This document shows positions 41,063-49,465 of a DNA stretch of 64,000 nucleotides, piece by piece. Made by a program: the position numbers and the translations under genes. Origin of the DNA: Planctomycetota bacterium (lineage in GTDB: Bacteria; Planctomycetota; PUPC01; DSUN01); contig DAOOIT010000033.1 of assembly GCA_035384565.1 (NCBI GenBank), forward strand, positions 5,308-69,307, in the 5' to 3' direction. The notes under the pieces were generated by a model. That model was not told where the DNA came from, did not search any database, and worked only from the letters and a program-made list of their open reading frames with translations. Each line of letters starts with the position of its first letter. The stretch's first letter is position 1.

Positions 41063-41866
41063 TCAGCTACAGCAGCAGTCGTCGTCGCAGCAGCCGGCGC
41101 CTTCGGCGAGGCCCTCGTTGATCAGGTATTCGGCGCTCTGGCGCACGGCGGCCTCCATGTCCGTCGCGCAGTTGTCGAGCTCGACCAGCAGCCACTTGGT
41201 GCCGGCCTTCTCGGCGGCCTTCACGGCGGCCGGGATGTTCACCTTGCCGGCGCCCACGGCCGTGTGCGGCGTGCAGGGGCGGCCGTCCTTGTCCTTCTCG
41301 AGCGTCCCGTCTTTGACATGCAGCAACGGCACGCGGCCCTTGAGCATCGGCAGGTACTTCTCGGGGTCGGTGCCGCCGAACTTCGTCCAGTAGATGTCGA
41401 GCTGGGCGAACGCCTTCTTCGTGAGCGACATGAAGAGGGCGTGGGGCAGCTTGCCCTCGACCAGGTGGTCGAACTCGCACCAGTGGTTGTGGATGCCGAC
41501 CTTGAGGCCGTAGGGCGCGACCAGCTCGGCGCCCGCCTCGACCTTGGCCGCGAACGCCTTGATGGCCTCGGCGTCCTTGAACTGATCGATCCAGCCGCCG
41601 GTCACGATGTAGCCGATGCCCAGGGCCTTCGCGTCGTCCACCACCTGGTTCAAGTTGTTCTTGTCGGGGCAGGGCATGTGGGCCGAGACGGCGATCAGGC
41701 CGAGGTCGGCCACGATCTTCGCCACGTCGGCCGCCTTCATGTTGTGCAGGCCCGCGTACTCCACGCCCGCGTAGCCCATGTCGGCCACCTTCGCCAGCAC
41801 GCCGGGAAAGTCCTTCGCGGCGGCTTCGCGCAGCGAGTAGAGCTGCAACCCGAGCGGAAGGGCCAT
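41063..41866 (-). CDS. Sugar phosphate isomerase/epimerase-like protein with a cysteine-rich tail
   Basis: 267 residues, cytoplasmic, no signal. Barrel motifs LGLQLYSLREAAAKDFPGVLAKV, VSAHMP, KVGIHNHWCEF, QLDIYWTKFGG and LLHVKDG fit the xylose-isomerase-like family. The last residues are GAGCCDDDCCCS, five Cys and three Asp from a run of TGC/GAC codons, not usual for the family and possibly metal-binding. ATG 41866 follows AAGGAG. A strong promoter is at 41933-41961. It is monocistronic. Substrate unknown; it is not close in sequence to the two exported relatives at 7620-10639. Confidence 0.85.
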   Translation of the reverse strand: MALPLGLQLYSLREAAAKDFPGVLAKVADMGYAGVEYAGLHNMKAADVAKIVADLGLIAVSAHMPCPDKNNLNQVVDDAKALGIGYIVTGGWIDQFKDAEAIKAFAAKVEAGAELVAPYGLKVGIHNHWCEFDHLVEGKLPHALFMSLTKKAFAQLDIYWTKFGGTDPEKYLPMLKGRVPLLHVKDGTLEKDKDGRPCTPHTAVGAGKVNIPAAVKAAEKAGTKWLLVELDNCATDMEAAVRQSAEYLINEGLAEGAGCCDDDCCCS

Positions 41867-41932
41867 CCGATTCTCCTTATGCACCCTCGTGTTTGCGCCT
41901 GGCCTGCCCAATGCTGGCCAATGTAGGCCCAT

Positions 41933-41961
41933 ATTCTACGACTCCGCTCCCCGCCTGTCAA
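41933..41961 (-). promoter_or_regulatory. Promoter of the Cys-tailed isomerase gene
   Basis: TTGACA (41961-41956), 17 bases, TAGAAT (41938-41933) on the minus strand, 67 bases before the start codon; both boxes are near consensus. Confidence 0.7.
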
Positions 41962-42011
41962 AGCGTGGGCCGGCTCCCCCTCACAAGGGCATCCGGGCCG
42001 CGCGGCACCAC

Positions 42012-42040
42012 TTGACGCTACACATAGCAATGTGTAGACT
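42012..42040 (+). promoter_or_regulatory. vapBC promoter with embedded palindromic operator
   Basis: TTGACG (42012-42017), 17 bases, TAGACT (42035-42040). The spacer is the palindrome CTACACAT-AGCA-ATGTGTAG (42018-42037), which runs into the -10 box. Type II antitoxins repress their own promoters by binding such sites, so this is the likely VapB operator. Confidence 0.7.
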
Positions 42041-42093
42041 GGATACCGGTGGCGAAGGGTACGCAGGGAGCCCCTGGCAGGGAGGACACGACG

Positions 42094-42297
42094 ATGGCGA
42101 CGAATCTGGCCTTGGACGATAGGCTGATCGAGACGGCGCGGCGGATTGGCCGGCACAAGACAAAGAAAGAAGCCGTCACGACCGCGCTCAAGGAGTACAT
42201 TCAGTATCGGCGGCAGCTTCGCATTCTGGACCTGGCGGGGACGATAGACTACGACCCCTCCTACGACTACAAAGCCGCGCGGAGGGGGCCGCGGTGA
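42094..42297 (+). CDS. vapB: VapB-family antitoxin
   Basis: 67 residues. The N-terminal ribbon-helix-helix (ATNLALDDRLIETARRIGRHKTKKEAVTTALKEYI) binds DNA; the C-terminal part (LAGTIDYDPSYDYKAARRGPR) is the usual toxin-binding tail with the DYDxxYDYKxxR pattern of this VapB subgroup. ATG 42094 follows GGAGG; a longer frame from 42049 lacks such a site. It overlaps vapC by GTGA. Confidence 0.9.
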   Translation: MATNLALDDRLIETARRIGRHKTKKEAVTTALKEYIQYRRQLRILDLAGTIDYDPSYDYKAARRGPR

Positions 42298-42713
42298 GCG
42301 TGGTCGTTGACACCTCGGTCTGGTCGCTCGCCCTGCGCCGCAAGCGCGAGCACCTCAACAGCACTGAGACCCTGTTGGTCGCGGAGTGGGCCGGACTCAT
42401 CCGTCGGAGGGAGGTCATGCTGCTTGGCCCGATTCGGCAAGAGGTCCTATCAGGAATCAGGAACGAGGGGGCATTCGCCAAGCTTCGCCTGGCGCTCCGC
42501 GCGTTCCCCGACGAGCGGCTATCCGCCGAGGACTATGAACGCGCCGCCTGGTGCTTCAACTTCTGCCAAAGCAAGGGTATCGCGGGCTCGTCCGCGGATT
42601 TCCTCATCTGCGCCGTTGCCCTGCGCCGCGACGTTGCCATCTTCACCACTGATGGCGACTTTGCCTGCTACGCCCGCCATCTCCCCATCCGCCTGCACCG
42701 GCCCGCCCTCTGA
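42294..42713 (+). CDS. vapC: VapC PIN-domain ribonuclease toxin
   Basis: 139 residues starting at GTG 42294. PIN-domain acidic residues: Asp6 in VVVDTSVW, Glu in RQEVLSG, Asp in GSSADFLICAVA and Asp in FTTDGDF. VapC toxins cleave tRNA or rRNA and are blocked by VapB. The module is complete and likely functional. It converges with rtcB, 15 bases between the stops. Confidence 0.92.
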   Translation: MSVVVDTSVWSLALRRKREHLNSTETLLVAEWAGLIRRREVMLLGPIRQEVLSGIRNEGAFAKLRLALRAFPDERLSAEDYERAAWCFNFCQSKGIAGSSADFLICAVALRRDVAIFTTDGDFACYARHLPIRLHRPAL

Positions 42714-42728
42714 GCCCGATCCCCCGCT

Positions 42729-44192
42729 TTACCCCTTGATCACGCCCAGCGGCCGCATGCGGCACACCTTGCGCGAGAGGCCGGCGCGGTGCACCACGTC
42801 CACCACCTCGTTCACGTCCTTGTAGGCCGCGGGCTGCTCCTCGGCCAGGCCCTTCCAGTCGGTGCCGCGCACGATGATGCCCTTGTCCTCGAGGCGCTTG
42901 GCCACGTCGCGGCCGTGGGCGGTGCGGATGGCCTGACCGCGCGACATGACGCGCCCGGCGCCGTGGCAGGTGGTGCCGAACGTCTCCTCCATCGCCTTCT
43001 GGGTGCCGACGAGGAGGTAGGAGTTGCGGCCCATGTCGCCGGGGATGATGACGGGCTGGCCGATATGGCGGTACTCGGGCGGCAGCTCGGGATGGCCGGG
43101 CGGGAAGGCGCGTGTGGCGCCCTTGCGGTGGACGCACAGCGTGCGCTCGCGCCCGCCCACCGTGTGCCGCTCCATCTTGGCGATGTTGTGGGCCACGTCG
43201 TAGAGGAGGTCCATGCCCAGCTCGTTGGGGCTGGCCTTGAAGAACTCCTCGAAGGCCAGGCGCACGAGGTGCATGAGGGCCTGGCGGTTGGCCCAGGCGT
43301 AGTTGGCGGCGCAGCGCATGGCGCCCAGGTAGCGCTGGCCTTCGGGCGAGTTGACGGGCGCGCACGCGAGCTGGCGGTCGGGCAGGCCGATCTGGTAGCG
43401 CTGCGCGGCCTTGACCAGAGAGTGGACGTACTCGTCGCAGACCTGGTAGCCGAAGCCGCGCGAGCCCGAGTGGATCATCACGGTGATCGAGCCGACGCCG
43501 AGGCCGAAGGCGTCGGCCGCGGCCTGGTCGTACACCTCGTCCACGACCTGCACCTCGACGAAGTGGTTGCCGGAGCCGAGGGTGCCGCACTGGCCGGCTC
43601 CGCGCTGGTAGGCGCGGTCGCTCACCAGGTCGGGGTCGGCGCCCTCGAGGCAGCCGCCGGCCTCGGTGTGGGCGATGTCCTCGTGCCGGCCGTAGCCCTT
43701 GCGGACGACGTAGCGCGCGCCCTCGGCGACGAGTTTGCGCTCCTCGGACGGCGAGAAGTGGATGTGGCCGCTCTTGCCCACGCCGCAGGGCACGGTAGCG
43801 AAGAGTTTCGCGACGAGGCCGCGGAGATCGCGGCGAACGGCGTCCTCGGTGAGCTTCGTGCGGAGGAGGCGCACGCCGCAGTTGATGTCATAGCCCACGC
43901 CGCCGGGCGAGACCACGCCGCCCTCGTCGGGGTCGGTGGCGGCCACGCCGCCGATCGGGAAGCCGTAGCCCCAGTGGATGTCGGGCATGGCCATCGAGCG
44001 GCCCACGATGCCGGGCAGGAAGGCCACGTTGGCCACTTGCTCGGGCGCGTTGTCGCTCATCACCTGCTGGATCATCGCGTCGTCGGCGTAGATCACACCG
44101 TCGGTGAGCATCCCGTGCTTGTACGAACGGGGAATGCGCCAGCGGCAGTCGTCCAGGCGGTCGAGGGGGCCGTGCCAGGCTCTATCGCTCAT
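42729..44192 (-). CDS. rtcB: RNA-splicing ligase RtcB
   Basis: 487 residues. AMPDIHWGYGFPIGGVAA, GGVGYDINCGVRLL with the metal Cys, GTLGSGNHFVEVQVV, MIHSGSRGFGYQVC, and TTCHGAGRVMSR with the guanylylated His are all intact. RtcB joins 2',3'-cyclic phosphate and 5'-OH RNA ends using GTP and manganese. ATG 44192 has AGGAG eight bases upstream. Archease, its turnover cofactor, is directly upstream, separated by a repeat-filled gap of 111 bases. Confidence 0.95.
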   Translation of the reverse strand: MSDRAWHGPLDRLDDCRWRIPRSYKHGMLTDGVIYADDAMIQQVMSDNAPEQVANVAFLPGIVGRSMAMPDIHWGYGFPIGGVAATDPDEGGVVSPGGVGYDINCGVRLLRTKLTEDAVRRDLRGLVAKLFATVPCGVGKSGHIHFSPSEERKLVAEGARYVVRKGYGRHEDIAHTEAGGCLEGADPDLVSDRAYQRGAGQCGTLGSGNHFVEVQVVDEVYDQAAADAFGLGVGSITVMIHSGSRGFGYQVCDEYVHSLVKAAQRYQIGLPDRQLACAPVNSPEGQRYLGAMRCAANYAWANRQALMHLVRLAFEEFFKASPNELGMDLLYDVAHNIAKMERHTVGGRERTLCVHRKGATRAFPPGHPELPPEYRHIGQPVIIPGDMGRNSYLLVGTQKAMEETFGTTCHGAGRVMSRGQAIRTAHGRDVAKRLEDKGIIVRGTDWKGLAEEQPAAYKDVNEVVDVVHRAGLSRKVCRMRPLGVIKG

Positions 44193-44215
44193 GGAGGCAA
44201 CTCCTGTGAGGATGG

Positions 44216-44297
44216 GGGATGAATGGGTGGGCTGGATGAATGGATGGGTGAAACAGCCGCTTGGCAACCATCCATGTATCCACCCATCCCCCTTCAT
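44216..44297. repeat. ATGG/CCAT tandem repeats in inverted layout between archease and rtcB
   Basis: GGATGAATGGGTGGG and GGATGAATGGATGGGTG on the left, CCATCCATGTATCCACCC and ATCCCCCTTCATT on the right. The arms are complement-related and could fold as an imperfect hairpin in the transcript joining the two genes. Confidence 0.7.
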
Positions 44298-44303
44298 TAT
44301 ACC

Positions 44304-44717
44304 TCAAACGTCGAAGAGCACGTCGGCGAGCCAGCCGTCCGGCGTCCGTTCCACCCGGAAGCCGTGATAGGTGACGGCCTTGATCTCAGTGCCGCCGCGG
44401 TGGCGGCCGGGGTCGAAGCGCTCGCCGTGGCAGCGGGCGCGGAGATGGGTCTCGCTCGCCTCGATTTCGAAGCGGTGGGGCAGGAAGCCCTCGGCGCTGA
44501 AGCGGAAGAGCAGCTCGCGCAGCCAGGTGTGGACGAGTTCCTCGGCGTCGTCGGCCTCGAGGGCGATCTCGGCGGCCAGCTCTTCGCGAGCCTCGCCGGC
44601 CTCGACGAGGATGGCGAACATGCCCTCGGCGCAGGCCGCGAGCAGCTCGGGCAGCGAGTCGCCGCGGGCGCGGATGCCCACGTCGGCCGTGTGGTCGAGG
44701 AAGTCGAAGGAGTGCAC
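44304..44717 (-). CDS. Archease (RtcB cofactor)
   Basis: 137 residues. FDFLDHTADVGIRARGDSLPELLAACAEGMF is the archease signature with the metal-binding Asp and His. GTEIKAVTYHGFRVERTPDGWLADVLFDV completes the fold. It speeds RtcB guanylylation and lets it turn over repeatedly. The start is GTG 44717, with GGAG eight bases upstream. Same strand as and just ahead of rtcB, so it is an RNA repair/splicing operon. Confidence 0.93.
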   Translation of the reverse strand: MHSFDFLDHTADVGIRARGDSLPELLAACAEGMFAILVEAGEAREELAAEIALEADDAEELVHTWLRELLFRFSAEGFLPHRFEIEASETHLRARCHGERFDPGRHRGGTEIKAVTYHGFRVERTPDGWLADVLFDV

Positions 44718-44732
44718 GGGCGGCTCCAGTCC

Positions 44733-45188
44733 TCAACTCGTCGGTCGGTCGCGCCACTCCAGTCGATCGGCAGCGTCTCTCAGCGTCCCACCGAGGAACC
44801 ACAGATCGACGGGGCGGCTGGTCCGCCGGTAAAGTTGCGTGAGAAGCGAGTGCCGGAGCGGATAGACCTCAACCCGCGGCCACTCGAACGCAATGCTCTC
44901 GAAATTCCTGCGATCCTATGCAACGAACGCTGCATCGGCGAGCCGCCCCGCGGGATGTGTGATGCTGTCCATCTCCGCAAACTTCTCCAGGGCCTCCGTA
45001 GCCAGTCTGAGTTCTCGCATCCGTCTTGCCCTCTGGACCTTCCCATGGTTGGGGTTGCCCACGTAGACGGAGCCGTGGACCACCTCCGAGTAGTGGAAGC
45101 TCAGGCCGAACATCAGGAGTGCGTTCGCGAGCGCCAGCCCGTTCATCAGTCGCTTGTTGGCCACACAGAGACCCCCACGGACGCCCAC
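44733..45188 (-). pseudogene. Unknown gene interrupted by an in-frame TAG
   Basis: Reading from ATG 45188 a 90-residue product ends at TAG (44918-44916). The same frame continues without a stop for 60 more codons (DRRNFESIAFEWPRVEVYPL, then LLTQLYRR and VDLWFLGGTLRDAADRLEW) to a TGA at 44735-44733. The codon pattern stays coding-like across the TAG. I recognise no family. Either the gene is recently broken, or the first 90 residues are a complete small protein and the rest is chance. It lies between the transposase gene and archease on the same strand. Confidence 0.45.
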
Positions 45189-45216
45189 CAGGCAGTCCCG
45201 AAGGGACGGTAGTGCG

Positions 45217-45663
45217 TCACCGCCAGATGTAACGGTCGTCGTAGGCCACGCCGTGTCGCTTGAGCAAGGCGATGAACTCCTGGCGGAAGTCTACGGCCTT
45301 GTGGTGTTCCTCCTGGGCCTGAATGTAGGCCATCAGGCGAGGAAGCCCCGAAGACGACACGGTGAAGGCGCCGTAGCTTTCCTGCCAGTACAGATCCCTG
45401 AGTTCGGGGAACGTCTCGTGGATCCACTTCGAGGAGTTGCCCTTGATGAGCTGGATGAACTTGGCGAGGGCGAGGGTCGGGCCAGCGATCGCGGCCAGGT
45501 GAATGTGGTCTCGGGTGCCGTTGGCTGCGAGCAGTTGTCCGTCGGCGTTGCGGATGATGCCGCCGATGTACTGGCAGGTTCTGGGCAGAGCCTCGGGGGT
45601 GATGAGCGGGCGCCGCTCCTTGGTGGAGAACACGATATGGTACATGAGGCTCGTGTAAGCCAC
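45217..45663 (-). CDS. IS200-like / REP-associated tyrosine transposase, copy 1
   Basis: 148 residues. AYTSLMYHIVFSTKERRPLI opens the Y1 HUH nuclease; DHIHLAA is the HxH metal motif; LYWQESYGAFTVSSSG carries the nucleophile Tyr; QEEHHKAVDFRQEF and DDRYIW end it. Such single-strand transposases act on hairpins; the RAYT subgroup is linked to REP palindromes. The start is probably GTG 45663 (ATG 45645 is an alternative). A hairpin with a GA centre (45714-45733) lies 50 bases upstream. No partner accessory gene is present. It is not closely similar to the second copy at 54694. Confidence 0.88.
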   Translation of the reverse strand: MAYTSLMYHIVFSTKERRPLITPEALPRTCQYIGGIIRNADGQLLAANGTRDHIHLAAIAGPTLALAKFIQLIKGNSSKWIHETFPELRDLYWQESYGAFTVSSSGLPRLMAYIQAQEEHHKAVDFRQEFIALLKRHGVAYDDRYIWR

Positions 45664-45713
45664 GCCTTCTCTCGTGCTGTCCCTTCGGGACTGCCTTTCG
45701 TGAGTCTCGAGGT

Positions 45714-45733
45714 CCGGCGGCTGAAGCCGCCGG
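45714..45733. repeat. REP-like hairpin next to transposase copy 1
   Basis: CCGGCGGCT-GA-AGCCGCCGG, a perfect 9-base stem with a 2-base centre. A smaller GTCCC-TTC-GGGAC hairpin is near 45680. Same style as the two hairpins inside the phosphomannomutase gene. Confidence 0.7.
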
Positions 45734-45920
45734 CCAAATCCTGCCGTCGCTTCGCGACAGAGAGCGGCCGTTTCACCGCCGTGCCTCGACGCCCGAAGCC
45801 GCAGCCAAGTCCCGCCGGCGCTTGACGACTGAGAGGCCAGGCTCGATCTATGAGCACCGATGCTGGGGGAGAGCATCGGTTGATAGCGGCCCCCTGTTCG
45901 TCCCGCAGGGATGGCAGAAC

Positions 45921-46631
45921 TCACCGCCGGCTCAGCGGCACGCGGGTGGTGACGTCCTTGAGCACGAGGTCGAACTCGCGGGCGCGCGGCGGGACCACGA
46001 AGACGTAGGTCTCGATCGTGGCCTCGCCGGGGGTGAGGAGCAGGGTTTGCTTCTTCTCTTCGCGGTCGAAGGTCGAGCGCGTCATGCCCGCGATGCGGCG
46101 CACGAAGCCGTAGGGCAGCGACTTGCCGTCGCGCCCATAGCGCAACATCACGTCGGCGGTGCGCTCGTCGGCCCAGGAGAAATAGACGCGCTGCGGGCTC
46201 TTGTCGGTGGGCTCGAACTTCACGCGCACCTCGAGGAGCTGCTGGCCGGGCACGATGTGGTCCTTGCGGGCGTCGAACGGGTCGCGGTAGACGTCCACCG
46301 GCCACGCAGGGGCGATCTTCAGCGGCACGTCGGCCAGCGAGTCGGGCGCGGTCATGGCCGTGCGGATCCAGCCCTCGAACCAGGCCTGGCCGAAGAGGGC
46401 CCGCACCCGGCACCACTCCCCGCGCGCCTCGTGCATCTCCACGCGCATTCCCTCGCTCAACTCGCCGATCTGCGCCTGCTCGAACTGCACGGGCACCCGG
46501 TCCTGGATGATCACCACGTGGCGCAGGCCCGCGGGTCCCTTCTCCTTGTCTTTGGGCTCGGCTTCGCCGGCGGAGGCCGAGCACGCCAGGAGCAGCACGG
46601 TGACGGGAAGGCTGAGTTTGAGCGGGTTCAT
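45921..46631 (-). CDS. Putative lipoprotein with an SH3-like region
   Basis: 236 residues. The signal ends VLLLACSASAG, a probable lipobox. Residues 40-95 (VVIIQDRVPVQFEQAQIGELSEGMRVEMHEARGEWCRVRALFGQAWFEGWI) read like a bacterial SH3 fold. A beta-rich domain of unknown type follows (about 100-236), with DRVPVQ and FVVPPRAREFDLV strands. No enzyme motif. ATG 46631 has AGGAGG. Its function is unknown; an envelope role is likely. Confidence 0.65.
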   Translation of the reverse strand: MNPLKLSLPVTVLLLACSASAGEAEPKDKEKGPAGLRHVVIIQDRVPVQFEQAQIGELSEGMRVEMHEARGEWCRVRALFGQAWFEGWIRTAMTAPDSLADVPLKIAPAWPVDVYRDPFDARKDHIVPGQQLLEVRVKFEPTDKSPQRVYFSWADERTADVMLRYGRDGKSLPYGFVRRIAGMTRSTFDREEKKQTLLLTPGEATIETYVFVVPPRAREFDLVLKDVTTRVPLSRR

Positions 46632-46719
46632 CGGTTTCCTCCTGTTCCCCACAGGCGAGGCGAATGCTCTATGGGCATCATAGACCCGGATCGGGGGCTT
46701 GTCAAGGATGGCGTGCGCG

Positions 46720-47769
46720 CTATCGCGCCTTCACCGCCGTCCAGATCTCGTCGTAGAGCTTGCTGTCGTCGCCCAGGTCCTCCAGGTATTCGAGCTTCTT
46801 GAGGGTTTCCTCGGGGGGATAGATGGCCGGGTTCTCGCGGTCCTCCTGCTTGAGGAGGGGCAGGCTGGCCGCGTTGGGCGTGGCGTAGCAGGTGAACTCC
46901 GAGAGGCGCGCGCCCACCTTGGCGTCGAGGATGAAGTTGATGAACTGGTGCGCGGCGTCGGGGTTCGGGGCATTCACGGGAATGGTCATGGCGTCCACCC
47001 AGATGATCGAGCCCTCCCTGGGCACGCCATAGGCCAGTTGGTCGTTCTCCTGGCAGGCCTTGAGGGCGTCGCCGCTGTAGACCACGGCGAGCGTGGCCGT
47101 GCCGTCGGCCACCTTGTTCTTGCCGCCCACGCCGCCCTCGAAGCCGAGGCACCGCGTGCTCCTCTTCGCCGCCAGGATGAGGTCGCTCGCGGCCCGCACC
47201 TCGTCGGGCTTGCGCGAGTTCACCGAGGCCCCGTGCATCTTGAGCGCCACGGCCATCATGTCGCGCATCGAGTCGATCAGCACGAAGAGGCCGGGCTGCT
47301 TCGCGGGCTCGAGCAGCAGCGACCACGACAGCTCGGCGGCCTGCGGCACCTTGTCCTTGCGATACAGCAGGCCCATCGTGCCCCACTGATAGGGGAGGCT
47401 GTACTTGCTGCCTGGGTCGTACGGCGGGTTGGCGAACTGCGGGCTCACGTTCTTCGCGTTCGGCAGCTTCGCCGCCTCGAGCGGCTGGAGGAGGCCGAGC
47501 TTGGTCAGCACGGGGATCGCGTGGTCGCTCACCACCACCACGTCGTACTGGCTGGCACCGCCGGCCTGCTGGAGCTTGGCCATCATCTCCTCGGTGGCCT
47601 CGTACACGTCCAGGCGCACGCGGATGCCCGTCTGCGCCTCGAACTCCCGGGGCAGCTCGGGGTCAATGTACTCCGAGTACATGTAGACCGTGACCTGCGG
47701 CTTCGGCTTCTCGGCCTGCGAGCAGCCGAGGGCGAGGGCGGCCAGGGCCAACGCGGCGACGCGGCGCAT
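46720..47769 (-). CDS. potD: Spermidine/putrescine ABC transporter substrate-binding lipoprotein
   Basis: 349 residues. The signal ends LALGCS, a lipobox. VTVYMYSEYIDPELPREFEAQTGIRV, YDVVVVSDHAI, YSLPYQWGTMGLLYRKDKV and VVYSGDALKACQENDQL are PotD/PotF-like. It captures polyamines in the periplasm and delivers them to PotBC. It is the last of four genes in the order potA-potB-potC-potD, starting 2 bases after the potC stop, with AAAGGA in front. Confidence 0.9.
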   Translation of the reverse strand: MRRVAALALAALALGCSQAEKPKPQVTVYMYSEYIDPELPREFEAQTGIRVRLDVYEATEEMMAKLQQAGGASQYDVVVVSDHAIPVLTKLGLLQPLEAAKLPNAKNVSPQFANPPYDPGSKYSLPYQWGTMGLLYRKDKVPQAAELSWSLLLEPAKQPGLFVLIDSMRDMMAVALKMHGASVNSRKPDEVRAASDLILAAKRSTRCLGFEGGVGGKNKVADGTATLAVVYSGDALKACQENDQLAYGVPREGSIIWVDAMTIPVNAPNPDAAHQFINFILDAKVGARLSEFTCYATPNAASLPLLKQEDRENPAIYPPEETLKKLEYLEDLGDDSKLYDEIWTAVKAR

Positions 47770-47771
47770 GG

Positions 47772-48572
47772 TCAATCCTTTCGATAGCGGGTCAGAGCCT
47801 CCAGCGACACGACGAGCAGCACTGTAGCAAGAACGATGAGCGTTGACAAGGCGTGGAGCTCCGGCGTGATGCCGCGGCGGAGCGAGGCGTAGATGTAGAG
47901 CGGCAGGGTGGTGGAGTCCGGCCCCGCCGTGAAGAAGCTGATCACGAAGTCGTCGAGCGACAGCGTGAAGGCCAGCATGGCCCCCGCCGCAATGCCCGGG
48001 GCGAGCAGCGGCAGCGTCACGCGGCGGAAGACGACGGATGGCGTGGCGTAGAGGTCGCGCGCCGCCTCGTCGAGCGTGCGCCCCATCGTCGCCAGGCGGC
48101 TGCCCACCACCAGCGCCACGAACGCGATCTGAAACGTCACATGGCCCAGCACCATCGTCAAGAGGCCGGGATTGAACGCCCCGCTCACGGCGCGCAGAAA
48201 CTGGTAGGCCACCACCAGGGCCGCGGCGAAGAGGATGTCGGGTGTCACCACGGGCAGATAGACCAGCAGATCGAGCAGGCGGCGCACGCCCTTCGGCCAG
48301 GGGAATCGCGCCAGGGCCATGGCCAGCGCCGTGCCCAGCACTGTGGCGATGGCCGTAGAGGCGGCGGCGAGCACCAGGCTGTTCCACGCGGCCTCGAGCA
48401 CGGCCGGGTTATCAAGGAGGCGCGCATACCACCGCAGCGTGAACCCGCGCCACACCGTGCCCACGCGCGAAGCGTTCACCGAGAAGACGGCCACGGCCAT
48501 CAGGGGGGCGTACAGCAGCACGAAGGTGGCGATGGCCAGCAGACCCACGAGCGGGTGGATGCGGCTTCTCAT
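47772..48572 (-). CDS. potC: Polyamine ABC transporter permease PotC
   Basis: 266 residues with six membrane helices. The coupling loop EAARDLYATPSVVFRRVTLPLLAPGIAAG carries the EAA motif for contact with PotA, and TLSLDDFVISFFTAGP is typical of PotC. It overlaps potB by ATGA. The protein forms the membrane channel with PotB. Confidence 0.92.
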   Translation of the reverse strand: MRSRIHPLVGLLAIATFVLLYAPLMAVAVFSVNASRVGTVWRGFTLRWYARLLDNPAVLEAAWNSLVLAAASTAIATVLGTALAMALARFPWPKGVRRLLDLLVYLPVVTPDILFAAALVVAYQFLRAVSGAFNPGLLTMVLGHVTFQIAFVALVVGSRLATMGRTLDEAARDLYATPSVVFRRVTLPLLAPGIAAGAMLAFTLSLDDFVISFFTAGPDSTTLPLYIYASLRRGITPELHALSTLIVLATVLLVVSLEALTRYRKD

Positions 48573-49465
48573 CGCGCGGCCTCCTGGCGCGCCGGCCTGT
48601 GAATGACGAAGAGCCCGACGAGCGTGAGGATGAGCAGCGCGAGGCTCACGGCCGCGCCGAACGGCAGGTCGCGGCTCGCGCCGAACTGCTGCTGAATCAG
48701 GTTGCCGACGAGCATGTACTTCGCCCCGCCCAACAGGTCGGGCACCACGAACGCCCCGATGGCGGGGATGAACGTGAGGATCGTGGCCGCCGCGAGGCCG
48801 GGCAGCGTCTGCGGCACGATGGCATGCAGGAACACGCGGGGGCGCGAGGCGTACAGGTCGCGCGCCGCCTCGACCAGCGACCAGTCGAGCCGCTCGACCA
48901 CCGCGTAGAGCGGCAGCAGCGCGAACGGCAGCTCGCTCGAGACCATGCCCACGAACACGGCGAACGGCCCGGGATACAACCCCGCCTCCGCCGGCACGAA
49001 GCGGAAGATCATCATCCAGCCGTACGTGCGGATCACCAGGTTGGTGCAGAACGGCACGATGGCGAGGCCGAGCAGCACGTAGCGGGTCACCCGCGACCGC
49101 CCGGCGATGAAGAAGGCCAGCGGATACGACAGGGCCACGCACAGCACGGTCGTCACGAAGGCGACCCACAGGCTCCGGCCCAGGATGCGCACATAGTCGG
49201 CCGACCAGCCGAACGCCCCGTAGCCGAGCAGGCGGCGGAAGTTCTCTGTTGTGAAGTCCCAGGTGATTTCGCCGTACGGCCCGCGCTGGGCGAAGGCGAG
49301 GGCGACCAGGGCGATCATCGGCAGCACGAGAAGCACCAGCAGCCAGACCACGGCGCCGAGGCCGAGCAGCGCGCCCTCGCCCCAGAGCCGGCGGCGCGTC
49401 ACGAGGCGCCCGTACCACACGATCAGCGGCAGCGCGCGCACATTTGCACGCCGAAGCTCAGCCAT
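48569..49465 (-). CDS. potB: Polyamine ABC transporter permease PotB
   Basis: 298 residues with six membrane helices. The EAA loop is EAARDLYASRPRVFLHAIVPQTLPGLAAA, and PAIGAFVVPDLLGGAKYMLVGNLIQQQF is PotB-type. It overlaps potA by 8 bases and potC by 4 bases, so the four proteins are made together. Confidence 0.92.
   Translation of the reverse strand: MAELRRANVRALPLIVWYGRLVTRRRLWGEGALLGLGAVVWLLVLLVLPMIALVALAFAQRGPYGEITWDFTTENFRRLLGYGAFGWSADYVRILGRSLWVAFVTTVLCVALSYPLAFFIAGRSRVTRYVLLGLAIVPFCTNLVIRTYGWMMIFRFVPAEAGLYPGPFAVFVGMVSSELPFALLPLYAVVERLDWSLVEAARDLYASRPRVFLHAIVPQTLPGLAAATILTFIPAIGAFVVPDLLGGAKYMLVGNLIQQQFGASRDLPFGAAVSLALLILTLVGLFVIHRPARQEAAR

Noticed and set aside
44916..44918. TAG read as pyrrolysine or as a recoded stop
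   Set aside because: No pyl genes or recoding signal are visible, and the archease gene downstream has its own start; a nonsense mutation or true stop is simpler.
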